Part shown: positions 36,675-45,407 of the stretch, piece after piece | How positions within the stretch are numbered: the first letter of the stretch is position 1 | Layout of the letters: the number at the start of each line of letters is the position of its first letter | Source of the DNA: Pseudotabrizicola sp. | GTDB taxonomy: Bacteria; Pseudomonadota; Alphaproteobacteria; Rhodobacterales; Rhodobacteraceae | Direction of reading: 5' to 3' | NCBI RefSeq assembly: GCF_030656345.1 | Contig: NZ_JAUSNR010000007.1 | Location: 1 to 64,000 of the forward strand | DNA: 64,000 bases | Translations under genes and position numbers: made by a program | The notes under the pieces: model-generated | The model's input: only the letters and a program-made list of their open reading frames with translations | Told to the model about the DNA's origin: nothing | The model's database searches: none

Positions 36675-39600
36675 TTAGGGGGCGGGCGGTTTGCCGGTGC
36701 TCAGGATAGAGTGAACGAATGGGCTGTCGGTCCAGCGCACCGACAGGGCGGGGTCGAATATGGTCTCACGCCCCTCGCTGATCAGCGTCAGGTATTTACG
36801 GTATTCCTCTGCATTGTTGAAATGCTGGCCGCGCGCCACCTCGGCCACCGCTTTGGCGCGGAAGGCGGCGGTATATTTGAAATGGCCAAACAGCAGGGCG
36901 CGCGGGGAAAGCCGGGTTTCGGCCACATAGTGCAACCCGTCTGACAGGCGCATCCACGGCTGATAGCGCAGCAGCGCGATTTTCTGGGCCACGAACAGTT
37001 CGGGGCGTGAGCCGGGCAGCAGGCGGTGGCGGGTGGCGGACGTAAAGGTCGGCGCATCTGAAAACGGGCCGCGCCCCAGCGCGGTGGTCCGGAACGGCGC
37101 GCGGTCGATGAAGGGCGCGGCGGTGAAGGGGGGCTGATCGGTGAAGTCGGTGGCTGAGAGCGGGCCTTGCGGATACATGTCGAGCATGAAGATACGGGCG
37201 GCGTCATAGTCGGTGAAATCAGGGCCTGCGAGCAGGGCGGGCAGGCTGCCGGTAGCATCGGCGGTCCATGTCAGAAACTCGTCTGCATCGGCCACCATGG
37301 ACCAGAGGCCCGTGCGTTGGGCCAGCAGCGCCTGTTGCCAGAGCACGCCGTAATGCGATTGGCTATAGTCCGAGTCGACCGCGAGCAGCGCCACATCGGG
37401 TTGTTCGGCAAGGTGCTCCAACGTGCCGTCGTCCGACCCGTTGTCGGCGATCAGAAAGCTGTCGACGCCAAGGTTTCGGTAATGCGCCAGAAAATGCGGC
37501 AGCATGGCGATTTCATTGCGCACACAGGCGACCACCGCCACCGGGGCCTTGCGGGCAAGGTCAAACCGCACGGCGGGCGAGATCAGGTCAAGCGCGTGGG
37601 ATTGCGCGCCAAGCCGGGCCGGGATCAGCGTAGGCCAGATCTTGTCGGTCGCGGGGCGGCGGGTTTTCGCGGTGCGGGTGGCCAGATCCTGCAGATCATG
37701 CCCGTCCAGATGGGCAAGTTTGACGCCCGACCCGGCAAAGGGCAGGCAGGTGTTTTCCCATTTTGGCACCGGCAGGCCCCCGGCCCGCGCGCGGCGCAGC
37801 ACATGGACGCGGTAGTCATCGCCGGAGACGCGGATGCCGGACAGGGCCAGCAAATCACCCACCAGCTTATCCTCCATGAACGACGCCTGAACAAGGCGCT
37901 GACCCTCTGCCGTGGCGGCGTTTGCCAGCAGGGCGGTGATGGCTGCGGGGCTGAGCAGATAGCCCGAGCCGCCATCGGCGTAGGTGGAGGGTTCGGGCGA
38001 TTTGTCCAGATCATGCCGGCCCCGCAATGTGGTTGATTTGCCCATGTGCCAGCTGCGGTCCATCTGCCCACGCGCGCGCGCCAGCGGGCGACCGTAGTAA
38101 TCGGCCTTCAGGCCGGACAGGCTGAAGAAGTATTCCTCAACATCCAGAAAGCAGTCGTCATCCACCTTCAGCATCCGGCGGCCGGGGAAGTGCTGGTGCA
38201 CATGGGTGATGGCGGCAAGGGTCTTCTGCGGCAGGCCTTCATAATCATCGGGGGCGGTCAGGGGGATGACATCGGCGACCTGCGATCCGCCCGCGCCGCC
38301 CACAACCACGATATAGGGAATGCCAAGCCGCGAAAGGTCGGCCAGCCAGCCCAGACGCATGGCGGGGAAGCGCGTGGCAAGGTTGGGGTGGCAGGACATC
38401 ACCACGACGACGGTGTTGAACAGCGCGGTCGCGGCATCGGGCGGGGGGGTGGCGGGCCCTGTGGGCGATGCGGGCAGGTTCAGGGCGGCATTGACCAGTG
38501 GGCCAAGCGTGGGGTCGGCGCGCACCGCCTGCAGTCCCGGTGTTGCGGCGGGGGAGATCAGGGCGCGGGGCGTGATCTGCGCCGTCGTGACCATCTGGCG
38601 CAAGGCGGTCAGCACCCGGCTGACCGCCCCGGCGTCATCGCGCAGGGCGCGGATCAGGCCAAGGCTGACCGCCAGCCCGACATGCGCGGCAGCCTCGCCC
38701 GACAGGGCCAGTGCATCGGCCAGCACAGCCTCCAGCCGCGCAAGGCGCTGGGGCGGGGCCATCGTGGGCCAGTCGGTGATCAGGTCAAAGGCGGTCTGGC
38801 CGGTATGGCGTTCCAGCGCCTCGAACGGGGCAGGGCGGGGGGCGCGACCGGTTGAGGGCTGGCTGCGGGCGATCGCAGAGCGGACGTCGAAATTTGGGTC
38901 ATCGGTGGCACCGGGCCGGAACAGGTCGCGCAGATGCAGGTCCGGGTGCCAGGGCGCGCTGCTTCGCAGATCGGCGGCGGGATGCAGGCACAGCGCGGCA
39001 GAGGCCACCCCCTGAACGTTCAGGGCGTGCAGTGTGGACAGGGACGATGCGCTGTGTGCGGGGTCGGTCAGGCTGGCAAAGGCGCGCCCGGCGGTCAGCA
39101 GGCCGGGGGCAAAGGCCGACAGAGTGTTGGTATCGGCGGCAGAGGGCAGGAGCGACCAGAACCGGGGCGACAGGCCATAGGCGCTCAGCGCGGTCTGTTC
39201 CAGCGTGGCGCGCAGGTCGGGCGGCAGGCGGGGCAATTGTGACAGCAGGGCAAGCAGGCCATCCATCAACCCATGGCAGGGGGTGCGGCCCCAGGGGTCT
39301 TTGGCCTGCGCGCTCAGCAGGGCGCAGAAGGCCGCGATGATGGCATGGCGCTGCGCGTCCGGCAGGGGCAGCGCGCCGGGCGGGGCCACAGCGCGGGCGA
39401 TCCAGCCGAGGGCAGTGCTGGCCAGCCAGCCGCCATGGCGGCTGGCCAGCAGGTGCATCCGGTGGATGACCTGATCATAGTCGCCCTCCAGCAGCTGGAA
39501 CGGCAGCCGCAGCGAGACATAGCCCACATCATCACTGGCGCGGACCGGGGGCAGACCGCGCGCGCAGATGGCGTCGTAGAGCAGGTCAAAGGCGTTGTGA

Positions 39601-40733
39601 TCGCAAAAGCTGGGGCAGAGGGTCAGCGCAAGATGCTCGGTGTCGGTGCTGTCCGTTGCGGGCAGGGCGCGGTCGAGCCAGTCGGCGAGGGCCGCACGGT
39701 CGGGGCTGGTGGCAAGCAGGCGCGACAGGTCGGCGGTGAGGTCGGCGAGCGGCGGCGCGGGAATGGCTGTGGGTGCGGGCACTGCGGGCGTGGCACCGAT
39801 GGCCGTGGTCAGAAAGCCTGACAGACCGAAGCGGGCGGCGGCGGTGACAAGGGCGGTCTGCACCTGCGGGTCAAGGTCGGGCCAGATGCCGGAATGGCAG
39901 GTATGCTCGATGGCTTGCAGCGCGGCGATGTCGTCGTTGGCGATGGCCCCGTTGCGGGTCTGGCGCAGCAGCCGGTCGGCGAGGCCGGCGCGGTCGATGC
40001 GCAGGGGCGGGCAGGCGCGGCCCGTTGTCAGGTCAATCACCGGCAGTTCGGCAGTGGCACCCGGGGCGGTGTCCAGCCAGATCCGCCCCGGCACCAGAAC
40101 GGCGGCGATGCCTTCGGGCAGGGCAAAGGTGTTGGGCACCGATGTGGGGGCCTGTGTGGCGGGGCTCAGGGCGACCGGACCTGCAGATCCGGGCAGGATC
40201 ACGCCATGGCGCGGCGCGGTCTGGCCGCGCGGCAGGCGCTCGGCCAGTTCCATCCGGTCGGTCAGCACAAGGCCGCTGGCGGGTGTCAGCCCATCCCACA
40301 GCCGGTCAAAGCTGTGGTCCCGCGTCTCGATGGTTTCCCACGGCACCGCCCCTTCGGCGGCACACAGGGTGATCTGGCACAGCTGCGGATAGCCGCGCCG
40401 CAGCAAAAACCGTGCCGCGCGGTCAAAGCGGGGCAGGCGGGAAAAGCGGCCCAGCCCTTCGCCGTCCAGATCGACGCCAACGCCGTGGGCGTCGAAGGAC
40501 AGTGCCACGGTGAAGCGGCGTTTGGGAAAGGTCAGCGCGATATGCTCTTCGCGGTGCCAGCCCACGTGGTCCTGCCGGTTGATCACGGCAAGCCCGTCGA
40601 GCAGGCGCAGCGACAGGTGAAAGGCGATCTGCCCCTGCCCTGCGGTGTAGAAGTTCAGGTTGGCATGCGGGGCCCAGTCCGGGTCGATCTGGCAGCGGAA
40701 GGTAGCGCCGTTTGCTGTGCGGAACGGGATCAT
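36675..40733 (-). CDS. multidomain glycosyltransferase: galectin-like + GT31-like + GT92/GT2-like
   Basis: A 1352-residue protein, start ATG 40731-40733 (MIPFRTANGATFRCQ); the frame is open further upstream but overlaps the GT2 gene. Residues about 20-130 look like a galectin beta-sandwich: H39, R43, V50, N52, W59 and E62 fall in the galectin carbohydrate-site order, with N to W seven residues apart and W to E three apart as in galectins, though the galectin Asn46 and Arg73 equivalents are Ser41 and His64. About 150-765 is an unrecognised, largely helical region. Residues 770-1040 resemble GT31 galactosyltransferases: DDD at 858-860, YADGGSGYLLS, and MEDKLVG (EDV-type motif). Residues 1063-1290 resemble Glyco_tranf_2_4/GT92: VACVRNEIAMLPHFLAHY, DNGSDDGT and VADADEF. 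It has no membrane span, so it is likely cytoplasmic and builds the repeat unit. Domain calls are by eye. Confidence 0.75.
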   Translation of the reverse strand: MIPFRTANGATFRCQIDPDWAPHANLNFYTAGQGQIAFHLSLRLLDGLAVINRQDHVGWHREEHIALTFPKRRFTVALSFDAHGVGVDLDGEGLGRFSRLPRFDRAARFLLRRGYPQLCQITLCAAEGAVPWETIETRDHSFDRLWDGLTPASGLVLTDRMELAERLPRGQTAPRHGVILPGSAGPVALSPATQAPTSVPNTFALPEGIAAVLVPGRIWLDTAPGATAELPVIDLTTGRACPPLRIDRAGLADRLLRQTRNGAIANDDIAALQAIEHTCHSGIWPDLDPQVQTALVTAAARFGLSGFLTTAIGATPAVPAPTAIPAPPLADLTADLSRLLATSPDRAALADWLDRALPATDSTDTEHLALTLCPSFCDHNAFDLLYDAICARGLPPVRASDDVGYVSLRLPFQLLEGDYDQVIHRMHLLASRHGGWLASTALGWIARAVAPPGALPLPDAQRHAIIAAFCALLSAQAKDPWGRTPCHGLMDGLLALLSQLPRLPPDLRATLEQTALSAYGLSPRFWSLLPSAADTNTLSAFAPGLLTAGRAFASLTDPAHSASSLSTLHALNVQGVASAALCLHPAADLRSSAPWHPDLHLRDLFRPGATDDPNFDVRSAIARSQPSTGRAPRPAPFEALERHTGQTAFDLITDWPTMAPPQRLARLEAVLADALALSGEAAAHVGLAVSLGLIRALRDDAGAVSRVLTALRQMVTTAQITPRALISPAATPGLQAVRADPTLGPLVNAALNLPASPTGPATPPPDAATALFNTVVVVMSCHPNLATRFPAMRLGWLADLSRLGIPYIVVVGGAGGSQVADVIPLTAPDDYEGLPQKTLAAITHVHQHFPGRRMLKVDDDCFLDVEEYFFSLSGLKADYYGRPLARARGQMDRSWHMGKSTTLRGRHDLDKSPEPSTYADGGSGYLLSPAAITALLANAATAEGQRLVQASFMEDKLVGDLLALSGIRVSGDDYRVHVLRRARAGGLPVPKWENTCLPFAGSGVKLAHLDGHDLQDLATRTAKTRRPATDKIWPTLIPARLGAQSHALDLISPAVRFDLARKAPVAVVACVRNEIAMLPHFLAHYRNLGVDSFLIADNGSDDGTLEHLAEQPDVALLAVDSDYSQSHYGVLWQQALLAQRTGLWSMVADADEFLTWTADATGSLPALLAGPDFTDYDAARIFMLDMYPQGPLSATDFTDQPPFTAAPFIDRAPFRTTALGRGPFSDAPTFTSATRHRLLPGSRPELFVAQKIALLRYQPWMRLSDGLHYVAETRLSPRALLFGHFKYTAAFRAKAVAEVARGQHFNNAEEYRKYLTLISEGRETIFDPALSVRWTDSPFVHSILSTGKPPAP

Positions 40734-40801
40734 CTGGGGCCTGTCTGCGGATACTGGTACGGGTACAGGTCTGTTATGCGGTGGCGGGCGGTGTGTTGCA
40801 A

Positions 40802-42529
40802 TCACCCGGCGGGTTTCTGGCGGAAGATTCGCCGCAAGATCGGGGGCGTGTCGGCGTCGATGGTGCCGTTTGTGCCGGTCCAGCCGCGTTTCCGCCCGAT
40901 CAGCCACAGGCGCAGTAGCAGGGCAAGGCGCAGCCTGCCCCGCTGCTGGTCCTGCGCCATCCGCAGTGAGGCGGCGCGCAGGAACAACCGGCGCGCGCCG
41001 CCCCGCGGCAGCAGCGGGGCAAGGGCGGCCGCCCACTGGTCCAGATCCTGCATGTCGGGCAGTGTCGGGGGGGTGATCTGCCGGGGCATGGGTACACGGG
41101 CCTGCGCGCAGGTGATGGGTGCCTGCGCTGCGCACAGCCGCAGGGCCTGTTCGGCAAGGCGCAGCTGGGGGGTGGGACTGATGGGCTGGCAGGCGAAGGC
41201 GGCTTTGACCAGCAGGGCATGCCGCGTCGGGGTCAGGTCTAGGGCGCTGTCGGGTGACAGCACAGGCTGCGGCTGTGGGGCCGTGGGGATCAGCGTGACA
41301 AGCGTTGCCGCCAGATCGCTGTGGAGCAGCTGTCTGGCAAGGTCTGCAAGCGCGTTGTGATCCACCCACCCGCTGCCCGGCAGGTCGATCACGACGCCGG
41401 TGTGATCCGCAGGCTGATCCGCCGTGGTGAGGCGGAAGAACGGGGCCAGCGGCGATGACGGGTCGGGCAGGAGGGTGTGGCGGGCAGCATCGTCATCGGC
41501 TGCCGCGTCGTGGCGGATCGTTATCGCTGGCGTGCCCGACAAGCTGCAGGCCTGCAGCGCATCGATGTGACGGTCCCATCGCCAGTCGGGTGCAAGCTGA
41601 TGGCGGGCGAAGAAATCAGCCGCTTCCTGCCGGAACCATGTGGCGCGCTGCGGCGTGCGGATCACCTCCAGCCGTTCGCAGAACAGCCGTGTGGCCAACC
41701 GGGAAAGCCCGGTTTCTGCGCCGGTCTTATCCGAGGCGCGGAAAACTGTGGCCGAGGTTTCCAGTACCGCGATCTGGTCAAACACCCGGTCGCTGTCGGC
41801 GCGGGTGATCTGGCCGTCACGGTCCAGCGTGTAGAGGTATAGCGGGTCAGAGATGTGATGCAGCACCCGGCTTTTGGCGGCGAGGCGATGGAAAAAGCCG
41901 TGATCCTCATACCATGTGCCATCGTCGAACCGCTGGTCGCCGATGAAGTCGCGCCGGTACAGCTTGTTCCAGGCCGAGGGGAAATGGCAGATCACATCCG
42001 CCCAGTCCTCCAGCGCGAAGGGCACGGCTTGCCCGTCCGCGCGCGGCTCTGGCTGGCCATGGATGGCGGAATGCGGGTGCCGGGTGCCGTCGGGGGGGCA
42101 GAAGGCGACGCCACAGGCCACCCAGTCTGCGCTGGTGCTGTGCAGGGTGTCGTGCAGGCTTTGCAGGAAGGTGGGGGCAAAGCGGTCGTCGCCGTCAAGA
42201 AAGGCGATGAACGGGGCGCGGGCAAGGTCCAGCCCTGTGTTGCGCGCGCCCGACAGGCCCCGGTTTGCTTGTTGGGTCAGCCGGAACCGGGGGTCGGTGC
42301 CAATGGCGCTCAGGGCCTGCTGGCGGGTGGTGTCGGTTGAGCCATCGTCGATCACCAGCGCCTCAAAATCCGTGAATGTCTGGGATTGCAGCGACGCGAT
42401 GGCCGCAGCGATATAGTGCCCGACGTTGAAGGCTGGCAGGATGACGCTGATCCGCGGAGCGGGCAGGGGATGGGGCGCAGGCAGTTGGGTCATCTGTGCA
42501 GCCAACACAAAATCGCGCGGGACTTCCAT
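40802..42529 (-). CDS. glycosyltransferase family 2 protein
   Basis: A 575-residue protein whose first 260 residues are a GT-A/GT2 domain: ISVILPAFNVGHYIAAAIASLQSQTFTDFEALVIDDGSTD, then GLSGARNTGLDLARAPFIAFLDGDDRF with the DxD-type metal motif, and AWNKLYRRDFIGDQRFDDGTWYEDHGFF. The remaining 310 residues are unrecognised and contain no second catalytic motif I can name. The start at ATG 42527-42529 has no good ribosome site; ATG 42491-42493 is an alternative. The next gene in the same direction starts 68 bases after its stop, so the two are probably co-transcribed. Confidence 0.86.
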   Translation of the reverse strand: MEVPRDFVLAAQMTQLPAPHPLPAPRISVILPAFNVGHYIAAAIASLQSQTFTDFEALVIDDGSTDTTRQQALSAIGTDPRFRLTQQANRGLSGARNTGLDLARAPFIAFLDGDDRFAPTFLQSLHDTLHSTSADWVACGVAFCPPDGTRHPHSAIHGQPEPRADGQAVPFALEDWADVICHFPSAWNKLYRRDFIGDQRFDDGTWYEDHGFFHRLAAKSRVLHHISDPLYLYTLDRDGQITRADSDRVFDQIAVLETSATVFRASDKTGAETGLSRLATRLFCERLEVIRTPQRATWFRQEAADFFARHQLAPDWRWDRHIDALQACSLSGTPAITIRHDAAADDDAARHTLLPDPSSPLAPFFRLTTADQPADHTGVVIDLPGSGWVDHNALADLARQLLHSDLAATLVTLIPTAPQPQPVLSPDSALDLTPTRHALLVKAAFACQPISPTPQLRLAEQALRLCAAQAPITCAQARVPMPRQITPPTLPDMQDLDQWAAALAPLLPRGGARRLFLRAASLRMAQDQQRGRLRLALLLRLWLIGRKRGWTGTNGTIDADTPPILRRIFRQKPAG

Positions 42530-42563
42530 CTAAAACATGCGCAGGCAGTGCCCGGATGCGCGA

Positions 42564-45089
42564 TCAGATCACCGTGATATGGTCGGCCAGTGCCTGCAGA
42601 TCGGTCACCCCCAGCAGATGGATCACCGTGTCCGACACCCCGAAATCAAGCACAATGCCATTGGCGGTCAACCGGCCATAGGTCTGGACGATGTGATCGC
42701 CCGAGGGGAAGGTGCCCCGGAACATCCATTGCGTCAGCTGGATCTGGTCGCCCTCAGCCATGCTGAAATCATGGACATAGGTGTCGTTGTAATAGCGGTA
42801 GAACAGGAATGTGTCTGCCCCCTCATTGCCCCAGACATGGTCGGTGCCGGCCCCGGCGGCGATCAGGTCATCACCCGGCCCTCCGGCGATGACATCATTG
42901 CCCGGACCGCCCCAGATGGTGTCATTCCCGGCCCCGCCGTGGATGGTGTCATGGTTTGAGGCACCGAACAGTTCGTCATCGCCGTCATAGCCAAAGATCA
43001 GGTCATTGCCGGGACCGCCGCCGATGGTGTCAGAGTCGTCGCCGCCGAAAATCGTGTCATTGCCGGACCCGCCCCAGATGGTGTTCTGGCCATTGCCGCC
43101 GTCAAGCAGGTCATGCCCCGCCCCGCCGCCGATCAGGTTATTGCCGTCACGCGCCCGGATCACGTCATTGCCGGGGCCGCCCCACAGCTCGTTGTCGCCC
43201 CCGGCGGCAAAGATGAAGTCGTCGCCGCCCAGACCGAAGACGGTATCATTGCCAAAGCCGGTGTAGACCACATCATTCCCGCCGCCCGCATCCAGCGAAT
43301 CTGCGCCCGACGCCCCGATGATCGTGTCATGGCCCGGGGTGCCGGTGCGGTTGACAGGCGTTGTGGACAGGTTCTGCCAGCCGGGGTCGGTTGACCAGTC
43401 CGGCAGGCGGGTCATTTCGGTCGGGCCGGTGGCGGGGTTGATGGTGATGCCGCCGGTGATGTGGATGGCGGGCATGGGCGGCGGAGGTGGAGGAGGTGGG
43501 GGCGGTTCTGCTGTGCCGCCGCCCGGGGTTTCCGGCGCGCCCGGGCTGAGGGCCCCGTCGCCTGCGCCATGGGCAGAGCCGCCTTCGGAACTGGCGGTCA
43601 GGGTGGCGACCGGGATGCGCGCCGGGCCGATGCCTGCGGGAAACACCTCGGCCACTGTCAGCGGGCGGCCGTCTGCCGCCTGAACCGTCACCGAACGGCC
43701 CCCGAAGGCAAGGGTGATGCCATCGCTGCGCTGCGTGACCGTCAGCTGCGACAGGTCACGCAGCATCGGCCAGCCGGTCAGGTCCAGCGTATCGGCCCCG
43801 CGCTCAAAATCGGTGATGGTGGTCAGGATTGCCGCGTCGCGCAGCACAAAAACATCGCGGCCCGCCCCCCCGGTCAGCCTTGTGCCCGATGTTTCGGCAA
43901 TCAGGACATCGGCACCGTCTCCGCCCGACAGGATCTGCCCGGGCGCGCCGCTGGTGATGATGTCGTCCCCGATGGTGCCGGGCAGCGTGGCCCCGGTGCC
44001 GGTGCCGGTGATCACCGCACCGATGGCCCCCAGCCGCCATTCCAGCACGGCAAGCCCGGCTTCGGTTTCGCCCCCGACCACGATGAACAGCTTGTCGCCG
44101 CTGTGGATGATCTTGACGGCGGTGACATTCGCCAGCCCGCCCGCAATGCTGTTTTCCAGCGTGGCAAGGGTTTGCAACCTGCCATCCGGCAGCAGGCGGA
44201 ACAGGGTCACCCCGTCATCGCCGCCGCCTGTGGCGACAAAGGCCTGACCGTTGACCTCTATCGTGTCCACCGCGCGGACTGACGCAAAGCGGGTGTCGCG
44301 CGAGTCGAGCACATGATCGGTGATGGTCAGCTGGCCCTGATCCGATAGGCGGATCACGGTCAGGCTGGAGGTGCCTGCAGCGGCAGCGATCACAAAGGTC
44401 TGGCCCGCCATACGCACGACATCAAGATCGGACAGCGCCGCCACCGCCAGCCCGTCGCTTGCCGACAGCGATGCGGTGGGGATCAGGCTGTTGCTGGCCG
44501 CATCATGGCGCAGCGCCGTCAGGCTGCTGCGGGTGGCATCAATGGCCAGCAGCAGCTGACTCTCTGCGCCGATCTGCACAAGACTGAAGGTGCCGGCAAG
44601 GGCGGCCCCTCCGGTTGACAGCTCGGTCAGGCTGGCGCTGCCGGGATCATACACCGCCACCCGCCCGCTGTTTGCCGCCAGCACATACAGCGGCGCGCTG
44701 CTGTCGGGCTGATCCGCAATCACCATGCGGCCGCTGAAGCCTTGGGGCAGGGCAAGGGAGAACGGCTGCCCGATCCCCCCCGACAGGTTCGACACCCATC
44801 CGGCCAGCCCGCCGCCTGTGGCAAGGCCAAGCAGAACGGCGGTGGAGGTGCCCAGATGGGCCACCACCATATCGGTTTCCGCCAGAAGCCCGTGCGCGGT
44901 TGTCATCGCCCTTCCCGCAACCGGGGACAGGTCGCCATCTGCGCCGATGCCATAGCTGGCCACGCCGCCATTGGCCCCCGAATAGGCAAAGATCCGCAAG
45001 CCCGCAGGCCCGTCGATGACCGAAAGCTCTGTGATCCCCAGATCAATAGCGTCATTCCCGCTTGAAAAGCGGCTCACCAAGCGCAGCAT
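42564..45089 (-). CDS. RTX (hemolysin-type calcium-binding) protein with N-terminal propeller-like domain
   Basis: An 841-residue predicted secreted protein. There is no Sec signal peptide. The first ~450 residues are rich in short beta repeats (GLRIFAYSGANGGVASYGIG; GQAFVATGGGDDGVTLFRLLPDG), suggesting a propeller. A proline run (PPPPPPPPP) and linker follow. The calcium-binding nonapeptides GGxGxDxxx run from roughly residue 595 to 775 ([55 protein letters not shown]). The last 60 residues are not RTX repeats and match the end of the protease at 45408, consistent with a type I secretion signal. No transporter for it is in the window. Function is unknown. Confidence 0.85.
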   Translation of the reverse strand: MLRLVSRFSSGNDAIDLGITELSVIDGPAGLRIFAYSGANGGVASYGIGADGDLSPVAGRAMTTAHGLLAETDMVVAHLGTSTAVLLGLATGGGLAGWVSNLSGGIGQPFSLALPQGFSGRMVIADQPDSSAPLYVLAANSGRVAVYDPGSASLTELSTGGAALAGTFSLVQIGAESQLLLAIDATRSSLTALRHDAASNSLIPTASLSASDGLAVAALSDLDVVRMAGQTFVIAAAAGTSSLTVIRLSDQGQLTITDHVLDSRDTRFASVRAVDTIEVNGQAFVATGGGDDGVTLFRLLPDGRLQTLATLENSIAGGLANVTAVKIIHSGDKLFIVVGGETEAGLAVLEWRLGAIGAVITGTGTGATLPGTIGDDIITSGAPGQILSGGDGADVLIAETSGTRLTGGAGRDVFVLRDAAILTTITDFERGADTLDLTGWPMLRDLSQLTVTQRSDGITLAFGGRSVTVQAADGRPLTVAEVFPAGIGPARIPVATLTASSEGGSAHGAGDGALSPGAPETPGGGTAEPPPPPPPPPPMPAIHITGGITINPATGPTEMTRLPDWSTDPGWQNLSTTPVNRTGTPGHDTIIGASGADSLDAGGGNDVVYTGFGNDTVFGLGGDDFIFAAGGDNELWGGPGNDVIRARDGNNLIGGGAGHDLLDGGNGQNTIWGGSGNDTIFGGDDSDTIGGGPGNDLIFGYDGDDELFGASNHDTIHGGAGNDTIWGGPGNDVIAGGPGDDLIAAGAGTDHVWGNEGADTFLFYRYYNDTYVHDFSMAEGDQIQLTQWMFRGTFPSGDHIVQTYGRLTANGIVLDFGVSDTVIHLLGVTDLQALADHITVI

Positions 45090-45407
45090 GACCCAACCCC
45101 AACCCGTAACACCCGTCAGTCAGGCTGTGCGGTTGGCGCGCAGCGGGCAGGGCAGGAAACCGGCCAAATCCGGGCGGTTGCGGTGGAATTTCGGAAAGGT
45201 TGATGAAAACAGCCGGGTGCAGACCGTGGGGGGGCAAACCTTGCCAGTCCGCAGCGCAGATTTTGTTGGCAGACGCGATGGGCACCCCGGCTGCCGCAAA
45301 ATCTGACCTTGCACCCGGAAGGCCCCGTCCCGGCGATTCTTGTAAGGAGAACGGTCACCTTTGCGGGTTACGGTTTTGCAGGGCCACGACACAGGGTCGG
45401 AGACCGG
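45090..45407. promoter_or_regulatory. divergent control region between the two RTX genes
   Basis: 318 bases between divergent starts, without a convincing gene. It must hold promoters for both RTX genes, which may be co-regulated. It contains the stem-loop listed separately and TTGTAAGGAG near 45340, which is not directly followed by a usable start. Confidence 0.55.
45257..45305. other. 49-base imperfect inverted repeat upstream of the RTX protease
   Basis: Outer arms CAGATTTTG (45257-45265) and CAAAATCTG (45297-45305) are exact complements. Just inside them GGCAG and CTGCC add five more pairs after a 2/1-base bulge. AT-rich complementary arms are unusual in this GC-rich sequence. It could be a protein-binding site, an RNA structure or the trace of a small mobile element; none of these is shown. 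Confidence 0.55.

Noticed and set aside
40734..41369. Upstream extension of the large glycosyltransferase.
   Set aside because: It overlaps the GT2 gene and its translation is low-complexity; the chosen Met begins the recognisable protein.
42790..43330. Regularly spaced short repeats that look like an array.
   Set aside because: They encode calcium-binding GGxGxDxxx nonapeptides in frame, so this is not a CRISPR array.
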